Part shown: piece after piece, positions 33,761-45,982 of the stretch | Layout: each line of letters starts with the position of its first letter | Position numbering within the stretch: position 1 is the first letter of the stretch | Origin: Sweltsa coloradensis | Taxonomy: Eukaryota; Arthropoda; Insecta; Plecoptera; Chloroperlidae | Assembly: GCA_024449915.1 (NCBI GenBank) | Contig: JAMZAV010005111.1 | Coordinates: 1 to 64,000 of the forward strand | Direction of reading: 5' to 3' | DNA: 64,000 bases | Notes under the pieces: model-generated | Databases searched by the model: none | Told to the model about the DNA's origin: nothing | Seen by the model: the letters and a program-made list of their open reading frames with translations, nothing else | Translations under genes and position numbers: made by a program

Positions 33761-35529
33761 AGCAAATTCAGTAGCATAGCATATGTACACGTTTATATGA
33801 CAGATCGACGCTGCTACAACAATATATTTCTCCTGAATTCTGGATGGAATTCCCAGCGTCTCAAAACTAATTTTTCTGCTCGTGATCTATTTGATGGTAA
33901 TTAAAGCTTTCTAATTTATTAGATAACAGGACTTGGATCCGAGAACTGGGAGACTTGAATACACGGCGTCGAAAATAAACATCCTTTATTGGTTTTCTAG
34001 CGTCAATATCACTAATATTTACGATCAACTATCCCGAAGAAAGAATGTGGAGAATACATTTTACCTTTATATCTTTAACATAGTTGGATGATTGCACTTT
34101 ATCTTTAAACCAAGTTGCATGATAACCCGAAGAAGAAGATTGTTAAAATTTCGTACCACCGAAGATAAACTTTCAAGCTTTCGTTACTGAAATAATTAAT
34201 TGGAATTCTTGTGTTTTGTACAGTGTTTGTATTCTCCCCAATTCTGCGGGATCCTCAGTTGAAGATGATAATATTAAATCACTCGTCAATTCTGCGACTC
34301 AGTCAATCAGAGATATCACAAGTTTCCCTGTCATACCCACAGGCTGTGGAGAGGTGTGTCAAAACTTGTGACAGGGGCCTCGAGTAAAAGTATGTGGTCA
34401 TGAAAGCCAGAGATGGCTATATCCGAGCACACTGAAGTCGAGATCGGACATGCCTCATTTCTCCACAAAATCAGACTCAAATGTGTAGAAAATATAAAAC
34501 GGAAATTAAATACACAGTAAGCAAAGATCCTACCTACTCTAATGAAAATCGTTGTATATAATGTAAATTCACACCCACATTTGGATGGGTTGGTTGGGTA
34601 AGGGGTGGGTGGAACTCGACGTGCAACTACCTTCCACGTGGTGGAGGTTCTGAGTTTTGTTTTGTTCTAGCAAAACGAGCTAAGCACGAGCATAGCACAG
34701 TGAAAATTGCGACAAATTTGTATTTTTCTGTGTTTTTTTTAAGACGTTTGCGCGACCGGAAAATTAATTATTGATTCAAACTTAATTATTTTATTTATTT
34801 AAACCATAACAAACAGCATAAAAAACTACAGCCGTGTTTATTTTAAAAGTTTTTACCATACTTAAAAATCTGCAAAAAGTCCCGGATTTTTGCAATTTTT
34901 CATTACCTTTAAGTACGATGCGCGAACGGAAGATGCTACCGATTTTAAATTCTTTTATGCCGTTTTTCTCTTATTACAATAAGAAACTTTTCCCGCTAAA
35001 GCGTTCCGAAAAAAAAATATTTGTTACAAAAAAAAGTACAAAAAGTCACGTTTTTTGCAATTGTTCATCAACTTTAGGTCCGCTGCGCGACAGAAGATGT
35101 TAACCGATTTTAATACTCTCTTTTCATGCGTTTTTTCTTCTAATTACAATAGGCAACTTTCCGCACTAAGCGTTCCGAAAAAAAAAAAAAAAAACATTTG
35201 TTTTCGACCCACCCTACTCTAGGGGCCTACCCTAGCCTACTAATCTTTGTGTGGTCAGCAGAACTCTTTAGTTTGGGGTCGGTCAAGCTTTTTAACTGTG
35301 TTTTTTTCCCATTTAAAACATAGTCTGTCATAATTTTACATCATTTTATGAATAAATCCTGCCCTACAAACCTTAACGTTGCTATTTTAAATATAGATTT
35401 CAACGCAAAAGGTGGTTCCGTTTAAAATAGTGACGTTACGGTTTAACCTAATTTATTATTTTCTTATCTGCAAATCATGCAATCGAAATTTGTTTTTTTT
35501 AATATCACTTTCTCATTACCTCTACGTAG

Positions 35530-36030
35530 GCTACCTATAAATAAATAAATTTGTATTTAGAGTACCCATCAGTCACTCATAGCCTAGGCCTAACTGATCG
35601 TGTGGGACAATAAACCTTAAGCGACCAAGCCACCCTGTAGGCCCCGACGCAATCACGAGTAGAGCGATACCAACCAAAGATCGATGATTTTTTTTAAAAT
35701 AGGAATAGGAGCAATCGTGTAGGAGGCCTATAGCCGTGCAACACCCGCGGACAACGCCATGCCATGCCTTGTTTCTAGGAAGGCTCCAAAGTCCAGTTTA
35801 AGGGGGGGGATTTTTTTTTTTTTTTTTTTCTTTTTACAATCTAATCCAAACTGGATTTGGAATTTTGTCCAAATCAGAAGTTAAAAACTTCCGACTTAAA
35901 CGGGAATCGAACCCTGGACCTTCTGCCTTAGTCAGTTCATGTCAGTTTTATTAACACCCAAAAAAAAAAAAACCGCATCCATGTAGGTTTTACATTGTAA
36001 CAAGATGCTAACCACAAACCAAGATTCACA
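35530..36030 (-). mobile_element. SINE, duplicate of 29305-29750
   Basis: Same body, tail and split head as in copy 1, with added homopolymers. Confidence 0.7.
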
Positions 36031-36512
36031 CCTAAACCTCGTTTTCTGGTGTATTTTAAAACAAAGTTCCAGAGCTGCCAATGGCAATTTTAATGTCTTC
36101 ATAGGCTACTCCACAAGATTGCACTTTGTTAATAGTCTAGGCCCTATGTATCTAGAGAAAAGGTTTAAGTTTAGTCGCAGCATGGAACCTCCTAAAGTTT
36201 TGGGGGGGGGGTTATTTTCATCACGCCTTTACAAGTCAAAATAGTACTTGGAATGTAGGCTACGCAGATCACTTATTTGAGAAGCCATGTATATTGGCAT
36301 GTAGGCCTACTCCTATTTTAGTATTTCTCAACAGGTAGAGCGTCATAATATCAAAAAGAAGACATATATTATGTTTGGTGCTACTAACTTTACGTAGGCT
36401 ACTGGCTTAGGCCCCTCACTCCAATTAATTTTAAAACAGGTCATCAACATTATCATGAAATCATTAAGCTTCTTATGGAGATTTAAGTATGTATTATTTT
36501 TATCCATGCTAG

Positions 36513-36624
36513 GAAAGATGTGGGACCGCGAGGAGACTGGAACGTGGCTGCAGGAGAGAAGCATCCCCATCTTTCCATGCTGACCCAAACGCAAGCTGGA
36601 ATCATGCGACAGTTGATGAACTAG
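36513..36624 (+). pseudogene. Duplicate of the candidate exon 30230-30338, broken by indels
   Basis: It keeps the acceptor-like CATGCTAG and the start of the frame (GPRGDWNVAAGE), then gains and loses bases (for example extra C after GAGAAG), so neither frame stays open throughout. It still ends with ATGAACTAG. The pattern of change (indels rather than substitutions) fits sequencing error better than selection. Confidence 0.35.
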
Positions 36625-36840
36625 GTTAGTAGGTAGGGCCGGAGGCTATGTTTAATATAGAATTTACTGGCCGTATCGGACCGAATATAGGTCTAGCGCA
36701 ATGTTTTTTACAAAAATGTCAGTCTCAAAACAGCACTCCCCACGCATATGCTGCTGCACATTGCCTCCACCCACTCTCTCGACGCCCAGCCAAACCCGTG
36801 ACGTGAGGCGGGCGGGTGACGTCATCACGGGCCTCCGCGG

Positions 36841-37415
36841 TAGGGCTGTGCAAATTGGTTAAAATGCCTCCCCGGGTACCCGTCGAATCTACGGGCGTAG
36901 TAACGAATTATGAAATTTTAAGATTTTTTTTACGATTACACAAAAAAAGAAAAGTGAATTCAGTTCATTTATCTACTTTATATTGACAGGTCATCACTTT
37001 AACACGCACTTCTCATAAAACGTGAACATGTCACGGTCTCGGGCGCCAGAGATGCTCGTTCTAATGTCCAGCTGTTGAAAATGCATATTCAATTAGGACT
37101 GATGTTTGCCGGAATGCATAAATATCTCCGCCAGTCACTTATCGGCGATTACGTGAATAGGGGTGCGGCGCAGCGTGTTTGGTGACGTCACTCACTGGAG
37201 CTCGCGGACCGAATAAGGAAAAAAAAAGCGCGTTTAATGACGAATCACTTACTGGCCGGCGCTGCGCGCCGACGAGTGCAATCCTGAACCGCGGACGGCG
37301 TTAATTGAGGGCGGAATTTGATCGAAAAACGGTAAACGAGTAACCCGACGAACTCCTTTCAATTCCCTGGCTATTATCAACGGGCGGGTACCCGTGTGCC
37401 CGTTCACAGCCCTTA
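36841..37415. mobile_element. hAT-like MITE, duplicate of 30552-31115
   Basis: TAGGGCTGTGCAAATTGG end, with degraded copies of the 8-bp flanks (TCCGCGG and TCCGCGAGG). Confidence 0.85.
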
Positions 37416-37616
37416 TCCGCGAGGAATAACTGCGCATAGCCTACAATTTTTTTTTTGTGTGTGAAGTTGCCATCTTTAGCCATTCTTCTGTCTTGCTATT
37501 CCAATAGGCTATAAGACTGCCTTCCATTTTCTCCGCTCAGTTCATCGGGCAGGTGTCAATGGCACTCTAGGGCGCGCATCTAGAGGAAGATCGCTCTGTC
37601 TTGGTCTTCTCACTTA

Positions 37617-39450
37617 GGGTAAGGGAACTAGTTTCTGGATCCGGGTTGAGTTGTGGATCAGAATCTTTGGGCTTGTGTAAGTTCTACATGTAATGTACTT
37701 GATGCACTGTCAGTATTTTTTCTGATGAATTGATCGCAAGAGCATTGGAATTGCACACTGTCATCACCGGTTGAGTCATTTGGTCAACTTTAGTAGAAAT
37801 AGTCAACAATGCTATCAAATGTTTTGCCGTTTGCAACAGCACGCACTTGATATACACATGCATTTTATCATTGTAATATTTCATCAGTTATTGCCACAGC
37901 TTTCAAACTTTGTCAGAATTTTTATTTATTAGTTTTTGCTAGAATTGACTATAATAGGTTTACTGTACAACTACTCAAAGCACCCTTGCGGGTGTCTACA
38001 AAAAGAGGTTTTGTTTGTCCGTTTTTGTAGATCGTTTTAAAAAAAAAAAAAAACAAAAGCCCCATGTTAAATAAATAGGTACATATGCAGTAATCCTACT
38101 AGTGTTTAAAAAACCAAGTTAAAAGTAATTTAGGCACTTATTTTTAGAACTTTTCTTTTACAGATGCAAATCTAAAAAAAAAGTTTTGGTCTAGCCTAAT
38201 TTTTTCTAATTTTTTTCCAAATTTTGGAATTTTGATATAAATGTGGTAAAGAAATATTTGGCTTATACAATATATACCCAGGTGTTAGCTCTTGTCTTTG
38301 TCTTTAAATTTTGTATTGAAAAAAAAATTGTGGTTATCATAATTGCTGCAAATAATTTCACAATTACAATTTTGATCACAACTAATCCGGCGACTGATTG
38401 TGGATCAATGCGATACCCGGCATCCAGAATCAATTTGTCAGGTGCGGCTGCATCACTACTTATTAAACATATCAAAGAACCCCTGATACAATTTTGAAAA
38501 GTTTTAGGCTGATCAGGGTTGGGTAGGTTATAATACTCAACGTCGAAAACGGTATTATAACCTAGTATTTATACGCGTCGAATATACACTTCATAAATTA
38601 CACTTTATGACATCAATGACACGTCGAAAATTACTGGTAGTAGAAGCTTAGGTAGTCTTATGGGTATTTTTACTTAGAGCTAAATCAGTGTGATTTTTTT
38701 AATTTTTCATATTGTGCTTATCTTAGTTAGGCTACCTTAGCATACATAATTGGCAATATGTAGGCCTAAATTGTACATATACTAGAAATGTTACTATTAA
38801 AGAATTTTAGAATAAGGATGACTTTGTTCACAAAGCGAGGAAGAATTAATCTGGAGAGGCTTTTGGCTTTGTCCATATTTATGATCGGGAAGCAGTGACC
38901 TTGTATCTTGTGAAGATGCCGGTTTTTTCTTTTGCATTCAAAGTTCTTTAGGGCCTATGACATGAATTCTTGATTCATCAGCTCGCCTGGTAATAAGTAC
39001 AAACACTGCCCTTTCAAGTGTCAAAATATAATGTTGAGTCATTGTTTTTAAGGGATGATAAAATAAGGCCTGGAATTCGAATTATATACAATAAATATTC
39101 CTTATTTAATTTTCGACAAGATTTTCTACATATTCTACATATTTGACAATATTCGACGCATATTTGCGACGCAGACGTGTCGAAATTATTTGCGACGCGT
39201 CGTTACCCAACCCTGAGGCCTGATGATCCACACTGATACCCAGGTATCAGTTGCTGGATTCAAAGCACTACTTTTTTAATTGGCTCATTTTAGTACCTTC
39301 GTAACCTTTTTTAAATTTTTTCTTTTTGCAAACATTGTCGGAAAGTGTTATCAATAAGAATATATAGTATGTGGGGTAACAAAAAAAAAATTCTGATACT
39401 CAAAATTGTAACACATATTCTTAACCCGATCCAGAACAGTTTCCCTTACC
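37617..39450. mobile_element. TA-flanked element, duplicate of 31319-33125
   Basis: GGGTAAGGGAACTAGTT start and complementary end, TA flanks, splitting the second RNase H relic. Confidence 0.85.
38514..39215. mobile_element. hAT MITE, duplicate of 32189-32894
   Basis: CAGGGTTGGGTAGG start and CCCAACCCTG end, with AGGCTGAT on the left and AGGCCTGAT (one extra base) on the right. Confidence 0.88.
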
Positions 39451-39960
39451 TACAAAGTTTGCAGGTGCCAGTTCGTTGTTAATATTAAGCGGTGCAGGTG
39501 GTGTTGCAAGACTTCGTGACCGGGCTGCAAGCGGACATGGGCGATGGCTGTCTTTCTCGGCCAGTCCTTTGTCCTGCACTTTCTTGACTCGTCCCTCCAG
39601 TTCTTAGTCGTGAAGTCTCTTCTGTGGTGTTCCTGAAGATCTTTTTTGTGGGTGGGATTTGGATCCTAGTTTTGACTTTTTGATAAGAGAGAGGCGCTGC
39701 TGGTGGTTGAGGGTGCTTTGTGGCACTTTTGGCCAAAATTCTGCCTTTCATTCCCATGAATCTTGCAGTGGTTGGGTCCATATAATGAGCCTCTAATATT
39801 TGTTTGCTGACGGAGGCCTGAGCAAGGAGTTTTTGAAAAGCAGCGATTTCGGATGGCGGTTCGCTGCTTGGGCGACAAATTGGGATGGCCGAGACGCTGT
39901 CCGCTTAGGATGACAAATTTTTATCTTGTTGAGGGGGAAGGTTACTAGGGATTTCACGAT
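39451..39960 (-). pseudogene. RNase H relic, duplicate of 33128-33630
   Basis: The same RNase H-like sequence as copy 1, but frames switch repeatedly. GRILAKSATK and PTTKKIFRNTTEETSRL are in one frame and other parts in another. No intact domain. Confidence 0.75.
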
Positions 39961-40419
39961 AATAATAATGATAATTATCGATTGTTGATATATTTATCGC
40001 GATATAGGTGGCTGAATCGCGATAAATCATACAATATCAATTTGTTAGCTATATCGCGATAATTATTGGGAATCTGGATTTTAATAGCCAATTCAGTAGC
40101 ATATGTACACTTTATATGACAGATCGACGCTGCTACAACAATATATTTCCTCCTGAATTCTGGATGGAATCCCAGCGTCTCAAAACAATTTTTCTGCTCG
40201 TGATCTATTTGATGGTAATTAAAGCTTTCTAATTTATTAGATACATGACTTGGATCCGAGAACTGGGAGACCTTGAATCACGGCGTCCAAAATAACATCC
40301 TTTATTGTTTTCTATCGTCAATATCACTAATATTTACGATCAACTATCCCGAAGAAAGAATGTGGAGAATATCCATTATACACTTTTTTATATCTTTTAA
40401 ACCTAGTTTTGCAATGGTT

Positions 40420-41313
40420 GACTTGTTCTTTCATCCTTGCTTGTATGAAGTCAAACTCACGATTTTTGCCATAGAGTTCGCTAGCGAGCGTACGCGTGGC
40501 GTGCTCCAACGGCCATTGCTGGAATTCGTTCTATTCAAGATATAGGGCGCGGGATATTCAAACGAGCTGAAATAGCATTGGAAATGTCGTCTGCGTATAT
40601 AATACGAGTACGAATTTGGAGGAGATTGTTTCAGATAAAAACCCGGTGCTATATTCGGGCCAAAATAAGGTACCTCCAACTATAGACCTAGAGATAGAGC
40701 CTAGGTCTGTTTAAATTGTTTCTTACTCTCTGATTTTACTTTCAGTAGTTTGAGGAACTCTCGGTCGTCAAGGAGACAACATGAACATTCATTATCGTTT
40801 CTCTTCGCCTCTCTCGATACCTGTTCAGAAGAATTGTGTGGACTGGTAAGTTATTAGTAGCTATAGGGTACCTTACCACCCTTTTTGTTTCCTTCATCAT
40901 CATTATCTGTTGCCACGTCCAACTCAGCGTTGGTTCGGATTTTGAAGATAGGCCTCTCCATCTTCTGTCCTGCTACCACTCTTCTCTTTCCACCAATTCC
41001 AGTCTCCCCCTTGCTGTTCCACATATTTTCTCACACTTTCCTCAACCCTGCCATCGTTGTCTGCCCCTTGTTATTCTTACCTGGAATTTCCAATTCCAAC
41101 ATTCTTCTTAGTAGTCTCGCACTTTCACATTATTGTAACATGTCTGAACCACTTAGATATTCTCTTTCCAATTTGTTCCATTAAATTCCTTACGCCTGCT
41201 TGATCTGGAATATCCTCATTCCGTGTTCGGTGACAGAGAATTTGCATGTTCTGCCTCGTAGACTTGTGTTGACTCAAAAGAGTCAGGACTTCCTTGGAGT
41301 AAAGATTTACAAT
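40420..41313. other. Mostly unassigned sequence with one exon-like block
   Basis: Unique AT-balanced sequence after the duplication. Apart from the block at 40752-40847 nothing is supported; open frames here lack motifs. Confidence 0.4.
40752..40847 (+). other. Exon-like block, related to 45035-45150
   Basis: TTACTTTCAG precedes it and GGTAAGTT follows, good acceptor and donor sites. It resembles 45035-45150 (shared AACTCTC-GTCGTCAAG and GTGTGGAC-G blocks). One frame is open through the block. In the 45-kb copy the acceptor AG is lost. Either a duplicated small exon or a dispersed repeat. Confidence 0.3.
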
Positions 41314-41321
41314 GTTCTTCC

Positions 41322-42296
41322 TAGGGAAGACGACGGGTAGGTACTCGGTACCCGCTCAACGAAGTCGGGTACGGGTACTAGTTTCCACTACCCGTTTACC
41401 CGTAAAACCCGGTTCCTGAATTGAGGTGTCACATTGTGGGCGGAAGGCTAATGTAAACATGCTCTTTCTATCTCTTTTGTGCTTGGCGGCGTTTTTCTTT
41501 TGATTATAATAGCTCTTGTTTGTTTGTTTGTCGTGTGTTCAATTAGCGACCCATGTACAAGTTATCACCAAAACCCGTTTTTTCTGTCCTGGTGTAAATG
41601 GTACCTGTCACAACCCAGAAACGTTTTTTTGTCCTGTTGTAAGTTACCACTACTGCGCTGGAGTAAGAATTTTACACCTGCTTCTTTAGCAGTGAGTTGG
41701 GTGTAAAACGACAAAATATGTGCGCCATTGTTTAAGTTTGTGTGGCTTGTTTGTGGATAGTGGAAAGCTATGAAAGAAGCCGACGTTAAAAATGGAAAAA
41801 GCCGGGCCGAGCAATATCTTTCCCAATGATTATATGAATCTCCACGCCCTTTCTTAAAGGACAATGCCAATTAATCCACCGTTAAGCAAAAACCTAAGCC
41901 CGGTCCGACATAACCTTAACTTGAGGATAGGTCTGCTTGAAAGACTTTTAGCATGTTATGCACAACAATTACTAGAACCTATTATCTAGGCCAAAGATTG
42001 AAAATATAGTTAGGCCCAAAGCCTATTAGCCTATCATCGTGTGGTATGTAGGCTCTAGCCTTCGTAGCCTCATCAAATGTCAAAAACTGTTGCAAATATG
42101 TTTTGTTTGTTCCCACTGGGCGTAACGTGGTACTTATTTACTCCTATTTTCCGGTTTTATGACGTTACATTCTCGGACGATTCCGGGGGAGTAATATGTG
42201 AACCTGGTACGGACAAACAAACAAAGCTATTGTGCTTTGTTTCATGCCGCTACTTTGGGGGGGGGTTGTCAGTGTGCTAAGTTTTGTTTTTTTTTT

Positions 42297-42331
<35 letters not shown>

Positions 42332-42920
42332 TTTTATTTTATTGGGTGAGATGGGTGGTGGGGGGGAATTCCCCCCCCACCCCCCTCCTGCCTACCTCTC
42401 GTGCAATCTTCCAGAGATTATACCGCGTAAATAATTCATAACATCTCTAGCCTAATGTTTTCATCTGCTAGAACGTCAAAAGACTCTTCATTTTCATGGT
42501 GATAACTGAAATTAAGCACATGGGAATAGAGATACTTACTGCAGAGACTGCCCCTTCTTATTTGTTACAATTATCTGAGCGCCAGCAATTCCCGCTTTAG
42601 CCCCCCCCCCCCGCTCGTCAACGCATCGTGAACCTTGACTAGACTGTGACAAGAATTATAAAGCCGATGCAAGGAACAGTGAGTGGTTATCTTATGGCCC
42701 CTGCTGTTCCTCTTTCGTGATTATTAATACACTAAGTCATCACATGCACTCATGTTTAAAAGAACAGCATTACGTCTGAGATATGCGGTAATTGATGAGC
42801 GCGTTTCTTCCACAGTTCTTAGACACCCCACACGATTTTTTTTGTGTTTCTACCCGTGTAACCCGCGGGTAATGTGGACCGGTACCCGAGTCATAAAAAC
42901 GTCGGGTTTTGTCATCCCTA
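41322..42920. mobile_element. 1.6-kb hAT-like element with TAGGGA ends
   Basis: The left end TAGGGAAGACGACGGGTAGG and right end (inward) TAGGGATGACAAAACCCG share ACTCGG-TACC further in. The flanks GTTCTTCC and GTTTTCTTCC are an imperfect target duplication. The interior has a T30 run (42299-42331) and no transposase. Confidence 0.6.
42284..42333. repeat. Long poly-T run
   Basis: About 30 consecutive T after a T-rich lead, followed by G- and C-homopolymers. Confidence 0.95.
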
Positions 42921-43228
42921 GTTTTCTTCCTAAACACATACCATACCGATGTTGAAAAGACATGCGTCACTAGGCATACTTTTTAAAACTTTTAACTGCA
43001 AGAGCTTTGTTATAGGCCTATGATGATCCATTTGAACACTAACCTTGTGTGTTGTGCCTGTAGGGTCTTTCTTTTTAGCCTATAATCAGTATTTTTAATT
43101 TTTTAAATATTAGTGCATTTGTGATAGCTTGGTGTAACCCGATCAATAATCGAATTACATTGTAAATTCTAATTTAATTACACCCTTATTACTTTAGCGT
43201 GGGTTTCTTGGTCTTCCAATGTGTATTA

Positions 43229-44788
43229 CAGTGGACTTCGGTCCAACGATCACGCTGCAACAATTTCCCGTCCCCAACGCCGATTTCACTAATTCTTTGA
43301 CCCCATTTAAACCAATGTGAAATTTTCCAGCACTTAACGTCTTTTAACCGCCCTCGAACGTGAATTGTAAGTCCCCTGATCCAAATTGCATTAGTTATTT
43401 ATTACTCCACTGCAACGAGTCTCGAAAATAAAAGAAAAACGGAGCAATTACTTAAATTATTACCAGTTTAACTCCCACCCAAGTGCATCGACCAAGCGGG
43501 CGGGCCGGCCTCGCCTCATCGAGCCAGCTGACTTGCTAGTCCCAGGCGCGGAGCACTGCGCACAGGCGTGGAGGCAGAGTGAGGAGCGAGCAGGTCTCCA
43601 GACTGAAACGCGGCGACTGACGTAGGCGCACTGCGCGAAGGCGTATAGTTAGAGGGAGGCGCGAGCCTATCTTGGAAAAAAACGGGCCCCTTCCCCCCCC
43701 TGTCCGGACTGATGCGTCACGGAAGAACTCGGGAACCTGGCGCGAGACCTACTTACCATAATCGATCGCTACGGCAGTGGCGGCGTGAATAGGCGGCTAC
43801 ACCATAAAATAGACCCCCCCCCCCCCCGCCCCGGTACTGTACATCCACAAAATTCAATTTCTGACATTTACACAATGGCTTCGGCTACCCCAGGTGAAGG
43901 CCAAGCAGGGGCAGGCATATATTGTAGAGACTTTGATGAATCTCACCCTGCCCGGGGAAAAATGGTAGCTTGCCTATTGACGGAGGAATTGACTGCTCTT
44001 CTTAAGCCCTGTACAAAAGTTAAAGACTGTCGCAGTGAATAAAATTGTACTTTTAACAGACTCAAAAGCAGGTCAATACAAGCCATATTCAACAAGGATT
44101 GGCGGATTCTGTGGTAAGGCAGTGCAAGACTACAAACTCCTAAGACTGCACACACAAAGCAAACAAAGTATTAAGCTACAGTGGATCCCTCACACTGTAA
44201 TGTAATTTGGCAATGAGAAATCGACTTCTTAGCTAAGCAAGGTAGCAAAATGCTACAACAGAGCAACGGAAACCATTAACTTACAGCTCAGTTAAGCCCA
44301 TTTAAATGCGGCAGCTTCCAAGAAAACTAGAACAAATTGGGTCGAAGGGACAAGACAAACCACAGTAGGAGTACACCACACATCAGAAAACCCAACAAAA
44401 TATATGATAGAACGAACAGAAACGCACCAGTTCAGGTTGAAGACACAACATGACCTGCTAGAGAAGCATCTGCACCAAAATAGGTGTGTTTGAAACCAGT
44501 ACCTGTAGATTGTGCGGAGATGGTGACATAGAAAAAACAGACACACTGTTACACTGTGCCAGTCTGGCAAATGAGCGGGGACGCATGCCCTAACGGCATG
44601 AGAAGCAAGAAAGGAGGCTCGTCTCTACTGGTTGACTAGATCAAGGATGGCATCATAGGCCAATGTGAGCCTTTGGGCGAAAAAGAAGAGAAGAGAATTT
44701 CTTGTGTGCTCTTCGTTTTGGAACGTTTCCTGTCTGCAAGATTTTTTTACTCCGGTTTCCTTAAAAATCGTTGGACCGAGGTTACACG
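43229..44788. mobile_element. 1.56-kb pogo/Tigger-like element, TA flanks
   Basis: It starts CAGTGGACTTCGGTCCAACG and its right end reads CGTGTAACCTCGGTCCAACG inward, with TA on both sides (43227-43228, 44789-44790). Ends of the type CAGTnnACCTCGG are usual for pogo/Tigger elements. It encloses a GC-rich patch (43490-43680) and an RNase H relic, so it is a composite. Confidence 0.65.
43870..44590 (+). pseudogene. Second RNase H-type retrotransposon relic
   Basis: On the plus strand a short frame from 43875 (MASATPGEGQAGAGIYCRDF) contains EELTALLK, then changes frame. Further fragments give LLTDSKAG (with the catalytic D), KLQWIPHTV-GNEK, and a tail with RLCGDGDIEKTDTLLHCASL, which is the C-x2-C … H-x4-C zinc-knuckle-like end of RNase H in Jockey/I-type retrotransposons. 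There are stops and frameshifts throughout and no RT domain. It lies inside the pogo-like element and may have been captured by it. It is a different lineage from the relic at 33128-33630. Confidence 0.75.
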
Positions 44789-45029
44789 TATTACTTTACT
44801 GATCATTACTGTGTATTTGTAGTTATTACACCAGAAAATACCTAGGCCCTTTATGCAATAACAACAACTGAACTTCAACTGAACCTACCAAATGCTTCAC
44901 AAAACTTTGTATGTCAACACTTCCATAGATTAAAATAAACAGGTGCCTATGTTGCAAAAGGAAAGTTTAGTTTGGAACACCCTATAGAGCTATAGATACG
45001 AGCCCAGTATGAAATGTTTTTGTTACTCT

Positions 45030-45152
45030 CTGCATTTCACTTTCATGATTTTGAAAACTCTCAGTCGTCAAGCAACAACAAGAACGTTCATTGTCGTCGC
45101 ACGTCCGCCACCAGTTGTCACCTGTTCCGAGAAAGAATTTGTGTGGACCGTA
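45030..45152 (+). other. Exon-like block related to 40752-40847
   Basis: Open in a frame reading LKTLSRQATTRTFIVV and ending VTCSEKEFVWT just before GTAAGT. The acceptor AG seen in the 40.7-kb copy is replaced by AT. If spliced to the block at 45475 the phase would be 0. Low certainty. Confidence 0.25.
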
Positions 45153-45474
45153 AGTCATTGTCCTGGTCTATGTACCAAGCCAGTGTTGTCTTCATCGCAA
45201 AAGAGCAACGTATGGTCTGATGTTATAAAAAACCTGGATACTCTAGGCCTTACTTGAACATACAAAATTCTTGGCGGATATTAGTGGGGGCGGGCTGCAC
45301 TTTTCAAAAGTCTTGCTCGACTTCGAAATCCCTGTTTCGCACAGCTCTATAATATTGCCGATTATAATAAAATAATAATAGGCCTACAAATACGTAGGAT
45401 ACCTTTCCATATTTTATTCTATCGATGTGCAACCCTACTAACTTAGTCCTGGATGTTGCACATTTCAGGTGGGA

Positions 45475-45609
45475 AGGAACCTGTACGACCGTCAAGGAGG
45501 CTCCTCGAGAACCTTCCACATCGATGACAACTCCACGGTCTTTATTCACCTTCAGCGTCTCAGATATCGTCACATTCAGCCTCCTGCGCTCGTGTCGCAC
45601 ATCTATTAA
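45475..45609 (+). CDS. Candidate terminal exon, unknown protein
   Basis: It follows the acceptor-like TTGCACATTTCAG and opens as VGRNLYDRQGGSSRTFHI, through DDNSTVFIHLQRLRYRHI, to a TAA near 45609. The GC content is higher than the flanks. However, another plus-strand frame (45425-45739) and a minus-strand frame (45600-45304, with RHERRRLNVTISETLK) are open over the same bases, so which strand codes, if any, cannot be decided by eye. The minus frame also looks protein-like. I recognise none of them. Confidence 0.25.
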   Translation, partial: RNLYDRQGGSSRTFHIDDNSTVFIHLQRLRYRHIQPPALVSHIY

Positions 45610-45982
45610 GTTTGTAACGTGGGGAGGGTCAAGTTCTTGGACATTGATTTATTCCTATCCCTCTATCCTCCCTTTTATAGTGTTATCTGCATGTTCGGTA
45701 CGGTGCTCGACTACTTGCTTAACTATTTTCATTTGTTAGCGTAATTTTATAGTCTGTTAAGTGTTAACTTCCTTGTTTCTTGCAGTCTCTAAATTATCTG
45801 ACCCGGCTGTTGTCAGTGAATAAAGTGATGATATTGTTAAGCTAGTGGTCATGAAGAAGCACCAGCATGTTCCTTGCTTGTTTGCATGTTCCCAGCATGT
45901 TGACTAGCTCACACCACAGTTCATCTTACAGTCAAACTGTTTTCACATTAAATTTTGGTGGTCCGGTTCACATTTCATATAA

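Larger units (their letters stand above)
27871..34125. repeat. 6.26-kb direct duplication, copy 1
   Basis: The sequence starting CCCGAAGAAGAAGATTG is repeated end to end from 34126. All internal elements recur in the same order and orientation: element B right arm, SINE, exon-like block, hAT MITE, TA element and RNase H relic. Copy 1 reads cleaner. Confidence 0.95.
34126..40416. repeat. 6.26-kb direct duplication, copy 2 (indel-rich)
   Basis: Collinear with 27871-34125 but with one- to few-base indels every few tens of bases and implausible homopolymer insertions. Examples are G9 plus T20 at about 35808-35830, A12 at about 35960-35972 and A15 near 38037-38053. This error profile looks like unpolished long-read sequence. 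Internal features are listed separately. Confidence 0.95.

Noticed and set aside
41565..41870. 101-codon minus-strand gene
   Set aside because: Lies inside the hAT-like element 41322-42920 and shows no transposase motif.
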